Made by a program: the position numbers and the translations under genes. The notes below the pieces were generated by a model. It worked only from the letters and a program-made list of their open reading frames with translations, was not told where the DNA came from and ran no database searches. A stretch of 64,000 nucleotides of DNA from T1Sed10-7 sp047921175 (GTDB lineage: Bacteria; Actinomycetota; Nitriliruptoria; Nitriliruptorales; Nitriliruptoraceae), in the NCBI GenBank assembly GCA_047921175.1, contig JBLRWQ010000002.1:1-64000 (forward strand). The letters run 5' to 3'. Shown in pieces: positions 51,255 to 59,227 of this stretch (position 1 is the stretch's first letter; each line of letters starts with the position of its first letter).

Positions 51255-52754
51255 ATGGTGATCGGGGCCCGCCGGGTGTGGATGGTGGTGGCGTTGCTGG
51301 TCCTCGCCACCACCGTCCTCGCGTGCTCCGCGGAGCCCGACCCCGTCGCTGAGGCTGAAGCGGTCCGCGAGCAGCGCTGTGACGCCGAGATCCCCACCCT
51401 CGCCGAGACCCTGACCGCACTCGCCACCCTGTCCAGCGACGTCTCGGCCGAGGAGCACCTCAGCGGTCAGGTCCCGCCGCGCCAGCCACAGGCCCAGGCG
51501 GCCCTGGAGCGGCAGGCTGCGCTCGTCGCCTCGCTCGGCTGCGAGCGGACGTCCATCCGCTCCCGCCTGCAGGCTGCCACCACCTCGACGCTGCTCCCGG
51601 ACCCGATCGCTGCCAGCGTCGGGCAGGAGCTGGCGGCCAGGCTCGTCGGTGAGGAGCCGCCCGGCCCCGTCCAGCGGACCGTCACGACCGACGAGGACCT
51701 CGCGCGCGTGGCTGCGGCGGTACCGGTCGGATCCGTGCTGACGCTGGCTGAGGGTGAGCACCGCCCCAGCGAACCGATCCGGATCGTCCGTGATCTGGAG
51801 CTACGCGGCGCCGGCCGGGACGAGACCACCGTGACCATCGACACGGCGGGAACGGCACTCGTCGCACAGGAGCCGGCGAAGGTCCGCCTGTCGGGGCTGA
51901 CCATCGCCCACGAGGCGTCGTCGACGGTGGCGGTGGTGCAGCTCCCACCGACACGCACGGTGCTCAGGGACGTCAGGATCACCGGAGGCATGGCCGACGA
52001 CGAGGGTGGCGGGACCGGCGTCGTGCTGGGTGCGACCGACACGGCCACCGGCGTCCCCGGACCTCTGGCTGCACTCGGGGGGAGCGGGCTGGACGCGACC
52101 CTGCTGCTGGACGTCGAGGTGGTCGACAACGCCGGCCCCGGCATCGTGGTCGGTGGGGCCGCCAAGCCGCGCATCCTGCGGGCAGAGGTCCGCGACAACG
52201 GCCTGTGTGGGGTCTGCTACCTCGACCGCGCAGGTGGGGTGCTGGTCGACAGCGAGGTGGCCGGAAGCGAGATCGGCGTGTTGGTCTCCGGGACCGCCGC
52301 CCCACGACTGACCCGCACCCGCCTGGTCGACAACCTCGATGCTGGCCTGGTGCTGGAGGACCGGGCCGCTGGTCGCTACCTCGACGTGCGCGTCGAGCGC
52401 AACGGCGAGCGCGGGGTCCTCGTGACCGATGACGCCAGCGGCTCCTTCGAGGACCTGATGGTGGTGGACAACGCCACCTTCGGCATCGCCGTCACGGACC
52501 GGGCGGCTGTGACCCTGCTCCGGACCGACGCGGCCGGCAACGAGCACGCCCTGTGGATCGAGAGTGACGCGGAGGTGAGCAGCGACGACGGCCGCTACGC
52601 CGACAGCATCGAGGTGGCGGTGGTCGTCCGCGGCAGCGCCCGGCTGACCGGCAGCGGCAACCGGTGCGAGGGCAGCCCCTTCGACGTCGGGCTGTTCGAC
52701 GACGCCGAGGTGGCGCTCGAGGGCGATGGGTGTGTGGTCACCGACGAGCGCTGA
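51255..52754 (+). CDS. Lipoprotein with right-handed beta-helix domain
   Basis: A 499-residue predicted lipoprotein. The signal sequence 'RRVWMVVALLVLATTVLAC' gives a lipobox Cys near 24. A helical region (about 27-120) contains two cysteines. From ~150 the sequence is a parallel beta-helix: 'GAGRDETTVTID', then repeated short turns such as 'VVDNAGPGIVVGG', 'LVDNLDAGLVLED', 'VERNGERGVLVTD', typical of pectate-lyase-like right-handed helices (NosD/DUF1565 type). No lyase catalytic set is recognised, so it may bind rather than cut polysaccharide. It starts 23 bases after the end of the giant gene's tail without a clear ribosome site, suggesting the same transcript; GTG at 51246 is an alternative start. 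Confidence 0.82.
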   Translation: MVIGARRVWMVVALLVLATTVLACSAEPDPVAEAEAVREQRCDAEIPTLAETLTALATLSSDVSAEEHLSGQVPPRQPQAQAALERQAALVASLGCERTSIRSRLQAATTSTLLPDPIAASVGQELAARLVGEEPPGPVQRTVTTDEDLARVAAAVPVGSVLTLAEGEHRPSEPIRIVRDLELRGAGRDETTVTIDTAGTALVAQEPAKVRLSGLTIAHEASSTVAVVQLPPTRTVLRDVRITGGMADDEGGGTGVVLGATDTATGVPGPLAALGGSGLDATLLLDVEVVDNAGPGIVVGGAAKPRILRAEVRDNGLCGVCYLDRAGGVLVDSEVAGSEIGVLVSGTAAPRLTRTRLVDNLDAGLVLEDRAAGRYLDVRVERNGERGVLVTDDASGSFEDLMVVDNATFGIAVTDRAAVTLLRTDAAGNEHALWIESDAEVSSDDGRYADSIEVAVVVRGSARLTGSGNRCEGSPFDVGLFDDAEVALEGDGCVVTDER

Positions 52755-52756
52755 CG

Positions 52757-52774
52757 GCGACCGGGGCCGGTCGC
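52757..52774. terminator. Short hairpin between convergent genes
   Basis: GCGACCGG and CCGGTCGC face each other across two bases (effective loop six) just after the lipoprotein stop, in the 60-bp gap before the convergent DUF1269 gene. Confidence 0.45.
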
Positions 52775-52814
52775 TACCGCCCGAGCGTTGACGACGATCT
52801 GCCGGCCCTTGGGA

Positions 52815-53492
52815 TCAGCGTGCCTCGTCCGGCTCCGCTTCTGGCTCCGGTGCCGGCGGCAACTCCTCGGCGGTCAGCTCCGCCTCGGTCAACAGGATGC
52901 CGTCCTCGCTGGCCAGGAAGCCCGTCACCTCGGCGCTGCCGTCGGCGTGCTCGGCGATGCGGCCGCCGGCCAGGCCATCGTCGCTCGCGCCGAAGGTGAA
53001 GGCGACGTTGCCGCCGGCGTCGAGCTGCTCGGCGATGTCGGCCTTGAGCTCCTCGCGCAGCACCTGGGCGCCGAGCCCGGCCACCATCTCCTCCAGCATC
53101 CGGACCCAGCGGTGCTCCACCACAGCGACCAGCATGGACGAACCCGGCGTGAGCGAGCTGGCGAGGTCCTCGACGTTGGCCATGAAGGGGACGTTGCGGA
53201 GCTTGCCGACGACGGCCCCGAACACCCCGCTACCCGCGGCGGTCGCCCACCCGAGCGGTCCGGCCAGCAACGCGAGCGTCCCACCGATCGCGCCGCCGGT
53301 GAAGAACCCACGCCGGCCCCGGTGCTTGGCGTTGGTGATCTTGAGCTTGCCGTCCTCGTCCTTGACGACGGCAGCGGCGTCGATGATGCCGATCAGCCCG
53401 GCGCGGCGACCGAGCTTGAGGTCGTCGAGGAGGCGACCGGCCTCCTCCGCCGCGGAGAACGCAGCGACGATGAGCTGGACCGGTGCGGACAT
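52815..53492 (-). CDS. DUF1269 family protein
   Basis: A 225-residue protein of a family without assigned function. 'VQLIVAAFSAAEEAGRLLDDL' and 'GIIDAAAVVKDEDGKLKITN' form the N-terminal ferredoxin-like part. A Gly/Ala-rich hydrophobic stretch (about 64-95, 'GGAIGGTLALLAGPLGWAT') recalls glycine-zipper membrane segments. Then come 'LTPGSSMLVAVVEHRW' and a C-terminal acidic Pro/Glu tail. GAGGAGG precedes the ATG. It is transcribed in the same direction as YceI and YccF upstream, with 61 bases between it and YceI. Confidence 0.8.
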   Translation of the reverse strand: MSAPVQLIVAAFSAAEEAGRLLDDLKLGRRAGLIGIIDAAAVVKDEDGKLKITNAKHRGRRGFFTGGAIGGTLALLAGPLGWATAAGSGVFGAVVGKLRNVPFMANVEDLASSLTPGSSMLVAVVEHRWVRMLEEMVAGLGAQVLREELKADIAEQLDAGGNVAFTFGASDDGLAGGRIAEHADGSAEVTGFLASEDGILLTEAELTAEELPPAPEPEAEPDEAR

Positions 53493-53553
53493 GGGAGCCT
53501 CCTCGGGTCGAGGTCCAGGACGGTAGTCCGGACGCGGGGGTGCGGTCGGAACG

Positions 53554-54381
53554 TCAGGCGGGATCGAGGTAGAGCTGCAGTTCGATCGTGGCGGTGTCGG
53601 CCACGCTCACGACGATCGGCGCGGACGGAGCGGTCAGGTCGTGGTCGGCGAGGGTGAGCGGGAAGCTGCCGGTGACCAGCAGGCCGGCGACCCCATCGAG
53701 CAGGACCGCATCGAGGGCCACGGTCACCGGCTGGGTCACGCCGTTCAGCGTCAGCTCCCCGACCGCCTCGACGGAGATCGCCTCGCCGACCACCGGAGTG
53801 GTCCCGAGATCCACCGCCTCGGTGAGGGTGAAGGTGGTGGTCGGGTGCACGCCGGTGTTCAGGGCTCGCTGGGTCGCTCCGTCACGCTGGCGGATGTCCG
53901 TGGTCAGCGCCGTGAGGTCGCCGACGATGGTGGCCGCGACAAGCGTGGTCCCGTCGAGCGTGACGGTGCCCTCGACCTGCGGGGTGCGGCCGACCGCCTC
54001 GGTGTCGCCGACGGTGGTCAGCTCCTCGGCGATCCGGAAGCCGATGAAGGTGCCGGTCCCGGCGATGAGGTCGTACTCGACCGCGTCGGTCACGACCTGC
54101 CAGGCGGCCGGCACCTCCTCATCACCGGACGTTGGCGAGCTGTCGGTGTCGGCGTCGGCGTCGGGCTGCGCGTCCGACGCCTCGGTGTCGTCCGCTGCCG
54201 CCTCGACGTTGGCGGCATCGATCGCCGCCTGGGTGTCCACGGCCGCCGGGGCCTCGCGTCCGGTGTACCAGACCACCGCCGCGGCGAGGGCGATGGCGGC
54301 GAGCACCAGGCCGACGATCAGGGCTCGGCGGCTGCGGCCGGGCCGGGTTGAGGTGGTGGAGGTGTCCGGGGACATGGTCAT
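53554..54381 (-). CDS. Membrane-anchored YceI-family protein
   Basis: 275 residues: short cytoplasmic N-terminus, one membrane helix (about 21-42, 'ALIVGLVLAAIALAAAVVW'), an acidic disordered stretch (about 50-90) and a YceI-type lipocalin-like domain (about 95-275) recognisable from 'GTFIGFRIAEEL', 'RDGATQRALNTGVHPTTTFTLTEAV' and 'GELTLNGVTQPVTVAL'. YceI proteins bind isoprenoid or similar lipids in an extracytoplasmic barrel; some are stress induced. The ligand here is unknown. The start ATG (54381) has a weak GGAG-type site; a second ATG lies two codons on. Confidence 0.9.
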   Translation of the reverse strand: MTMSPDTSTTSTRPGRSRRALIVGLVLAAIALAAAVVWYTGREAPAAVDTQAAIDAANVEAAADDTEASDAQPDADADTDSSPTSGDEEVPAAWQVVTDAVEYDLIAGTGTFIGFRIAEELTTVGDTEAVGRTPQVEGTVTLDGTTLVAATIVGDLTALTTDIRQRDGATQRALNTGVHPTTTFTLTEAVDLGTTPVVGEAISVEAVGELTLNGVTQPVTVALDAVLLDGVAGLLVTGSFPLTLADHDLTAPSAPIVVSVADTATIELQLYLDPA

Positions 54382-54493
54382 GGCTGCTCCAAGCGGTGGG
54401 AGGTTGCGGAGGGTTCGGACCGTCCTTGACCACGGCCTGGGAGGGTCGCGAGCAGCGCGCGGCGGCCGACGTCGAGGCTCTAGGGCGGCATCG

Positions 54494-54925
54494 TCAGCGA
54501 CCGGTACCCAACGGCTGGGGCGGGGCGAGCACCACCTCGTGCTGGTGGGCGAAGCGGGCCTCGACCACGTCCTTGCCGTACGGCCGGAGCGCGAGGCCGG
54601 CCAGCTTGACGTGCACGATGGCGAAGGGGATCCCGATGATCGTGATCGCCAGGACCACCCCGAAGCCGAGGTGGAGCAGCGCCAGCCACCAGCCCGCGAT
54701 CAGGAACCACACCACGTTGGCGAGGGTGGACACGGCACCGGCCTCGGGACGGCGCACGACGACCCGACCGAAGGGCCACAGGGTGTAGTTGGCCAGCCGG
54801 AACGCGGCCGGGGCGACGGGGATCGTGACGATGAACACGATGGCCAGCAGGCCGGCGACCAGGTAGGACAGCGCCATCTCGATGCCGCTGAACAGCAGCC
54901 ACAGCACGTTCGCGATGGTGCGCAT
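54494..54925 (-). CDS. YccF-domain membrane protein
   Basis: A 143-residue inner-membrane protein with two similar halves of the YccF domain: 'IANVLWLLFSGIEMALSYLVAGLL' and 'LANVVWFLIAGWWLALLHLGFGVV', each followed by 'TIPVAPAAFRLANYTLWPFG' / 'IIGIPFAIVHVKLAGLALRPYG'. This is the usual duplicated layout. The role is unknown. Start: ATG at 54925, where homology begins. The 112 bp between it and the YceI start hold no gene. Confidence 0.9.
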   Translation of the reverse strand: MRTIANVLWLLFSGIEMALSYLVAGLLAIVFIVTIPVAPAAFRLANYTLWPFGRVVVRRPEAGAVSTLANVVWFLIAGWWLALLHLGFGVVLAITIIGIPFAIVHVKLAGLALRPYGKDVVEARFAHQHEVVLAPPQPLGTGR

Positions 54926-55015
54926 GCGGTGTCCCCTGGCCGGCCGTGCTCGCGAAGGTATGCGGCCGCCACGGGTCCGCCCGCAAGGCCATCCGGCCCT
55001 ACGACGACACCCCCA

Positions 55016-55050
55016 TTGGTCACGAAGCCGCCACGCTACTACAGTAGTAG
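55016..55050 (+). promoter_or_regulatory. Promoter with overlapping palindrome upstream of livK-like gene
   Basis: TTGGTC (55016-55021), an 18-base gap and TACAGT (55040-55045) form a plausible promoter. The -10 lies inside the perfect odd palindrome CTACTAC-A-GTAGTAG (55036-55050), placed to let a repressor block it. The leader to the gene start is about 105 bases. Confidence 0.5.
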
Positions 55051-55159
55051 AACCGTGGGCTCGCGCTGGGAGGCGATCGGGGGGGCAGCCACCAGGAGCA
55101 GCCCTGCGGCGCAACGCGCGTCAGCCGGCGTGCGACGGTTGGACCCAAGGAGATGCACG

Positions 55160-56500
55160 ATGAGGATCAGAACCGGCGGCAAGGCCGTCGCGTTGTTCGC
55201 GGCCTTGGCGATGATCGCCGCCGCGTGTGGTGGTGACGACCCTGTTGATGAGCCTGAGGACTCGGTGGAGGAGCCGGAGGACGAGGGTGAGGATGAGGCG
55301 GAGGAGCCTGCGGACGAGGGTGAGGATGAGGCCGAGCCGGAGGCTGCGGGTGAGGGCCTGACGCTGGGGTACATCCTGCCGGAGACGGGGCAGTTGGCGT
55401 TCCTGGGCCCGCCGATGATCTCGGGTGTGGAGCTTGCGTTGAGTGAGATCAACGACGCGGGTGGTGTGCTGGGTTCCGAGGTTGCGCTGCTGAGTGGTGA
55501 TGAGGCGGGGGACACCGGGTTCGCGGCTGAGGAGGCGTCGCGTCTGTTGGCTGCGGGTGTGGATGCGATCGTTGGTGCGGCGGCGACGGGGATGACGCTG
55601 GCGATCATCGATCAGGTGACGGGTGCGGGTGTGGTGCAGTGCTCGCCGTCGAACACCGGGCCGGGGCTGTCGGATTACCCGGATGGCGGGTTCTACTTCC
55701 GTACGGCGCCGTCGGATGCGTTGCAGGGTCCGGTGCTCGCGGAGCAGGTGATCGCTGACGGGTATGCGTCGGTGGCGATCGCGGCTCGTGCGGATGACTA
55801 CGGGCAGGGGCTGTTGGATGCGACCCGGGATGCGTTCGAGGCGCAGGGTGGCACGGTGGCGTTCTCTGACACCTATGACCCGGAGGCGGCGACGTTCGAT
55901 TCGGTGGTCGAGGACATGGTGAACTCGGGTGCTGAGGCGTTCGTGGTGATCTCCTTCGCTGAGGGTGGCGCGATCGTGCAGGGCCTGCTGGGTGCGGGTG
56001 CGGACACCACGGCGATGTATGGCGCGGATGGGATCGCGGGTGCGGCGTTCGCGGAGGAGGTCGATCCGTCGGACCCGAACGTGCTGGATGGGATGACGTT
56101 CACGGCGCCGTCGTCGCAGTCGACGTCGGACTTCGACGCGAAGATGGATGCGTTCAACCCGGAGCTGGTGGATCGTCTGTTCTCGCCGCAGTCGTATGAC
56201 TGCACGAACCTGATCGCGTTGTCGGCGGCGGTTGCGGGCACGACGGACTCGGCGGCGATCCGTGATGAGATGATCGCGGTGACCGTTGGGGACAACGCGT
56301 GTGGGTCGTTCGCGGAGTGCATGGAGTTCGTGGACGCGGGTGAGTCGATCGCGTACCAGTCGGCGGCGGGTGACGCGCTGGCGTTCATGGAGGTGCGTGA
56401 GGGCTCGGGTGAGCCGTCGCGTGGTGCGTATGACGTGTCGCGTTGGGTGGACGGTGAGTTCACCCTGCTCGAGGTCAAGGTCGGGACCGTGGAGCAGTAG
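55160..56500 (+). CDS. Liv-type ABC transporter substrate-binding lipoprotein
   Basis: A 446-residue extracytoplasmic receptor delivering substrate to LivHM. The signal ends at lipobox 'MIAAACGG' (Cys near 23). A ~40-residue very acidic linker with a 33-bp direct repeat (copies at 55280 and 55313) leads to a periplasmic-binding-protein fold: 'LTLGYILPETGQLAFLGPPMISGVELALSEIN', 'GVDAIVGAAATGMTLAIID', 'FYFRTAPSDALQGPVLAE'. This is the branched-chain amino-acid/amide class. The ligand cannot be fixed from sequence. AAGGAG precedes the ATG by seven bases. Codon choice is unlike the neighbours (many GCG, GGT, CGT). It faces livHMGF across a shared terminator rather than joining their operon. Confidence 0.9.
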   Translation: MRIRTGGKAVALFAALAMIAAACGGDDPVDEPEDSVEEPEDEGEDEAEEPADEGEDEAEPEAAGEGLTLGYILPETGQLAFLGPPMISGVELALSEINDAGGVLGSEVALLSGDEAGDTGFAAEEASRLLAAGVDAIVGAAATGMTLAIIDQVTGAGVVQCSPSNTGPGLSDYPDGGFYFRTAPSDALQGPVLAEQVIADGYASVAIAARADDYGQGLLDATRDAFEAQGGTVAFSDTYDPEAATFDSVVEDMVNSGAEAFVVISFAEGGAIVQGLLGAGADTTAMYGADGIAGAAFAEEVDPSDPNVLDGMTFTAPSSQSTSDFDAKMDAFNPELVDRLFSPQSYDCTNLIALSAAVAGTTDSAAIRDEMIAVTVGDNACGSFAECMEFVDAGESIAYQSAAGDALAFMEVREGSGEPSRGAYDVSRWVDGEFTLLEVKVGTVEQ

Positions 56501-56522
56501 GCACGGCACCACCTGCAGCACC

Positions 56523-56550
56523 AGGGCCCGGGACACACGTCCCGGGCCCT
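56523..56550. terminator. Bidirectional terminator, substrate-binding protein / livF
   Basis: A perfect 12-bp stem AGGGCCCGGGAC / GTCCCGGGCCCT with the 4-base loop ACAC sits in the 68-bp gap between convergent genes, 22 bases after one stop and 18 before the other. Confidence 0.85.
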
Positions 56551-56568
56551 GCCCGTCGCCCGGTGAGA

Positions 56569-57330
56569 TCAGAGCGCCTGGGCGAGGGTCCCGAGGTACA
56601 GCTCGATGACCTTCGGGTCGTGCAGGAGCTCGTCCCCGGTGCCGGTGTAGGCGTTCTGCCCCTGGTCCAGCACGTAGGCGCGGTCGCAGATCTGCAGACA
56701 GGTCCGGGCGTTCTGCTCGACCATGACGATCGAGATGCCGGCCTCGTTGATCTCCGCGATGCGCTTGAAGACCCCGTCCTGGTTCGCCGGCGACAGACCG
56801 GCGGAGGGCTCGTCCAGGAACAGCACCGACGGGTCCATCATCAGCGCCCGCGCCATGGCGACCATCTGCCGTTCCCCACCCGACAGCGACCCGGCACGCT
56901 GCTTCGCCCGGTCCCTGAGCAGCGGGAACAGCTCGGTCACGAAGGCGTAGCGGTCCTTCCAGATCTCCGGCTTGAGGTACAGGCCCATCTCGAGGTTCTC
57001 CTCGATGGTGAGCGCTGCGAAGATGTTGCGGACCTGCGGGACGTAGCTGACACCCTTGGCGACCAGCGCGTGGCCGGGCAGGTTCGTGATGTCCTCGCCC
57101 CGCAGGGCGACCGAACCGGAGCGGATCGGGACCAGCCCGAACATCGACTTGATCAGGGTCGACTTGCCCGCCCCGTTCGGGCCGATGATGCCCACGAGCT
57201 CCCCGTCGTAGAGCGACAGGTTGCAGCCGTTGAGGATGTCGACGTCCGGCGTGTAGCCCGCGACGAGCGTGTCCGCCGTCATGATGGGGGACTCGCCGGG
57301 GTACAGCTCCTCCGCGGTGGACCTGCTCAC
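56569..57330 (-). CDS. livF: Liv-type ABC transporter ATP-binding protein
   Basis: One of two cytoplasmic ATPases powering the amino-acid importer, 253 residues. Walker A 'GPNGAGKST' (50-58), signature 'LSGGE' (149-153), Walker B 'FLDEP' (171-175) followed by 'SAGLSP', and 'VMVEQNA' as switch region. 'SYVPQVRNIFAALTIEENL' is typical of LivF. Its GTG start overlaps the livG stop (GTGA), indicating translational coupling. It is last of livHMGF. Confidence 0.93.
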   Translation of the reverse strand: MSRSTAEELYPGESPIMTADTLVAGYTPDVDILNGCNLSLYDGELVGIIGPNGAGKSTLIKSMFGLVPIRSGSVALRGEDITNLPGHALVAKGVSYVPQVRNIFAALTIEENLEMGLYLKPEIWKDRYAFVTELFPLLRDRAKQRAGSLSGGERQMVAMARALMMDPSVLFLDEPSAGLSPANQDGVFKRIAEINEAGISIVMVEQNARTCLQICDRAYVLDQGQNAYTGTGDELLHDPKVIELYLGTLAQAL

Positions 57331-58211
57331 GATGCCTGCCTCTCGTAGCGCTTGCGCCGGGGGGTCGGTGCCTGCGCGTGGCTGGAGCCGAGGTAGGCGT
57401 CGATGACGGCCGGGTCGGCACCGATCTCGTCCGGACGGCCTTCGGCGATCACCTCACCCTGGGCCAGGCACACGACCCAGTCCGAGATGTCGAACACCAC
57501 GTCCATATCGTGCTCGACGAACACCACCGTGCGGCCCTCGTCGTCGCGGAGCCCCTTCACGTGGCCGAGCAGCGACTGGGTCAGGGCCGGGTTCACCCCG
57601 GCCATCGGTTCGTCCAGCATCACCAGTGCCGGCTCGACCATGAGCGCCCGCGCCATCTCCAACAGCTTCTTCTGCCCGCCCGACAGGGTCCCGGCGAACT
57701 CGTCACGCATGTGGTCGAGCTTGAAGCGGACCAGCAGGTCGTCCGCGCGCTCGGTGATCGCCGCTTCCTGCCCGCGCCACAGCGACGGCAGCAGGGCTGG
57801 CAGGAACCGCTCGCCGGCCTGCCCGACTGCCGCGAGCTTCATGTTCTCCAGCACCGACATCCTCGACAGGGCCTTGGTGAGCTGGAAGGTCCGGACCATG
57901 CCCTTGCGGGCCACGATGTGGGCCGGGACACCCGCCAGGTCCTCGCCGTTGTACGTCCAGCGGCCCTCGTCGGGCGTGTCGAAGCCGGTGAGCAGGTTGA
58001 ACAGGGTGGTCTTGCCGGCCCCGTTCGGTCCGATCAGGCCGGTGATCAGGCCCTTCGGGATCTCGAGGTGGTCGACGTTGACGGCGGTGAGGCCCCCGAA
58101 GGAGCGGCGGACCCCGTCGATGGTGAGCATGGGGTCGGGTTTGGCCACCCCGGGCTCGGCGGGGACCCCGGCCAGCGGGTCGTCTCGGCGCTCGGTCGGC
58201 TCAGGAGACAT
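57327..58211 (-). CDS. livG: Liv-type ABC transporter ATP-binding protein
   Basis: Second ATPase of the importer, 294 residues. Walker A 'GPNGAGKTT' (61-69), 'RTFQLTKALSRMSVLENM' (LivG-type Q-loop), signature 'LSGGQ' (176-180), Walker B 'MLDEP' then 'MAGVNP', and 'FVEHDMD'. It has ~25 extra N-terminal residues and a basic C-terminal tail. It overlaps livM by 11 bases and livF by 4. Confidence 0.93.
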   Translation of the reverse strand: MSPEPTERRDDPLAGVPAEPGVAKPDPMLTIDGVRRSFGGLTAVNVDHLEIPKGLITGLIGPNGAGKTTLFNLLTGFDTPDEGRWTYNGEDLAGVPAHIVARKGMVRTFQLTKALSRMSVLENMKLAAVGQAGERFLPALLPSLWRGQEAAITERADDLLVRFKLDHMRDEFAGTLSGGQKKLLEMARALMVEPALVMLDEPMAGVNPALTQSLLGHVKGLRDDEGRTVVFVEHDMDVVFDISDWVVCLAQGEVIAEGRPDEIGADPAVIDAYLGSSHAQAPTPRRKRYERQAS

Positions 58212-59184
58212 CGAGCTGCAGCTCCTTCTTGTCGCCGAGGATCCCCTGCGGTCGGTAGATCATCAGCAGCATGATCAGGACGCCGACGAAGGTCAGCGTG
58301 ATCGCACCGACCGCGTTGGCGCCGAAGAAGTCGGGCAGGGACCCTGCATCCGACAGGCGGCGCATCCCGCTCTGGAGGCTCCCGAGCAGGAACCAGAAGA
58401 TGACCGCGCCGAGCGCCGGCCCCCAGGTCGAGGCCGTCCCGCCCAGGATCAGGATCGCGAAGGCGTAGAACGTGACCTGGGGCAGGAAGGTGTCCGGCTG
58501 GACCGTCTGGAGCGACAGAGCGAACAGCGAGCCGCCGAGGGCGCCGATCGCACCGCCCAGCATCAGGCTCTGCATCTTGTAGGAGAAGACGTTCTTGCCG
58601 AGGCTGCGGGCCGCGTCCTCGTCCTCGCGGATCGACTTGATGACCCGGCCCCAGGGGCTGCGCATCAGGGCCCACAGCAGCCCGGTCATGAGCGCGACGA
58701 GCGACCAGCCGACGAGCATCACCCAGGCCCGCTCCGCGCTCAGGGCGAGCGGACCGAGGTAGCGGCCGGACGGGATCGGGTTGAGCGCGAAGAACGCCCC
58801 GCCGAACTGCCGCAGGCCGAACACACCGCCGGTGATCGGCTCCGCGCCGGTGCTTCGGAACAGCAGGCGGAGGATCTCCGCGGCCGCGATGGTGGTGATG
58901 GCGAGGTAGTCGGCGCGCAACCGTAGGGTCGGGACGCCGAGCAGCAGCGCCAGCAGGACCGCTCCGACGAGGCCCACGAGCACCCCCAGCCACAGCGGAC
59001 CACCGAAGGTCGAGACGGTGATGGCGACGCCGTAGGCGCCGATCAGCATGAAGCCGGCCTGCCCGAAGTTCAGCAGCCCGGTGTAGCCGAAGTGCATGTT
59101 GAGACCGATGGCGAGCAGCGCGTAGGCCGCTGCGGTCGGTCCGGTCGCCGTCCGCAGGGCGTCGACCAGGATGTCGGTCCCCAT
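58201..59184 (-). CDS. livM: Liv-type ABC transporter permease LivM
   Basis: Membrane subunit, 327 residues, with about 8-10 hydrophobic helices. Diagnostic segments are 'YALLAIGLNMHFGYTGLLNFGQAGFMLIGAY', 'RADYLAITTIAAAEILRLLF' and the cytoplasmic coupling loop 'SPWGRVIKSIREDEDAARSLG'. It starts at ATG 59184, 43 bases after the livH stop, and pairs with LivH to form the channel. Confidence 0.93.
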   Translation of the reverse strand: MGTDILVDALRTATGPTAAAYALLAIGLNMHFGYTGLLNFGQAGFMLIGAYGVAITVSTFGGPLWLGVLVGLVGAVLLALLLGVPTLRLRADYLAITTIAAAEILRLLFRSTGAEPITGGVFGLRQFGGAFFALNPIPSGRYLGPLALSAERAWVMLVGWSLVALMTGLLWALMRSPWGRVIKSIREDEDAARSLGKNVFSYKMQSLMLGGAIGALGGSLFALSLQTVQPDTFLPQVTFYAFAILILGGTASTWGPALGAVIFWFLLGSLQSGMRRLSDAGSLPDFFGANAVGAITLTFVGVLIMLLMIYRPQGILGDKKELQLDVS

Positions 59185-59227
59185 CAGCCGTTCTCCCTCG
59201 TCCGCAGGGTCCTGCCGGTGACCACCG

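Noticed and set aside
53588..55159. N-terminal extension of the Liv receptor (970-codon frame)
   Set aside because: It runs antisense through the YceI and YccF genes. The receptor has its own ribosome site, signal peptide and lipobox from 55160.
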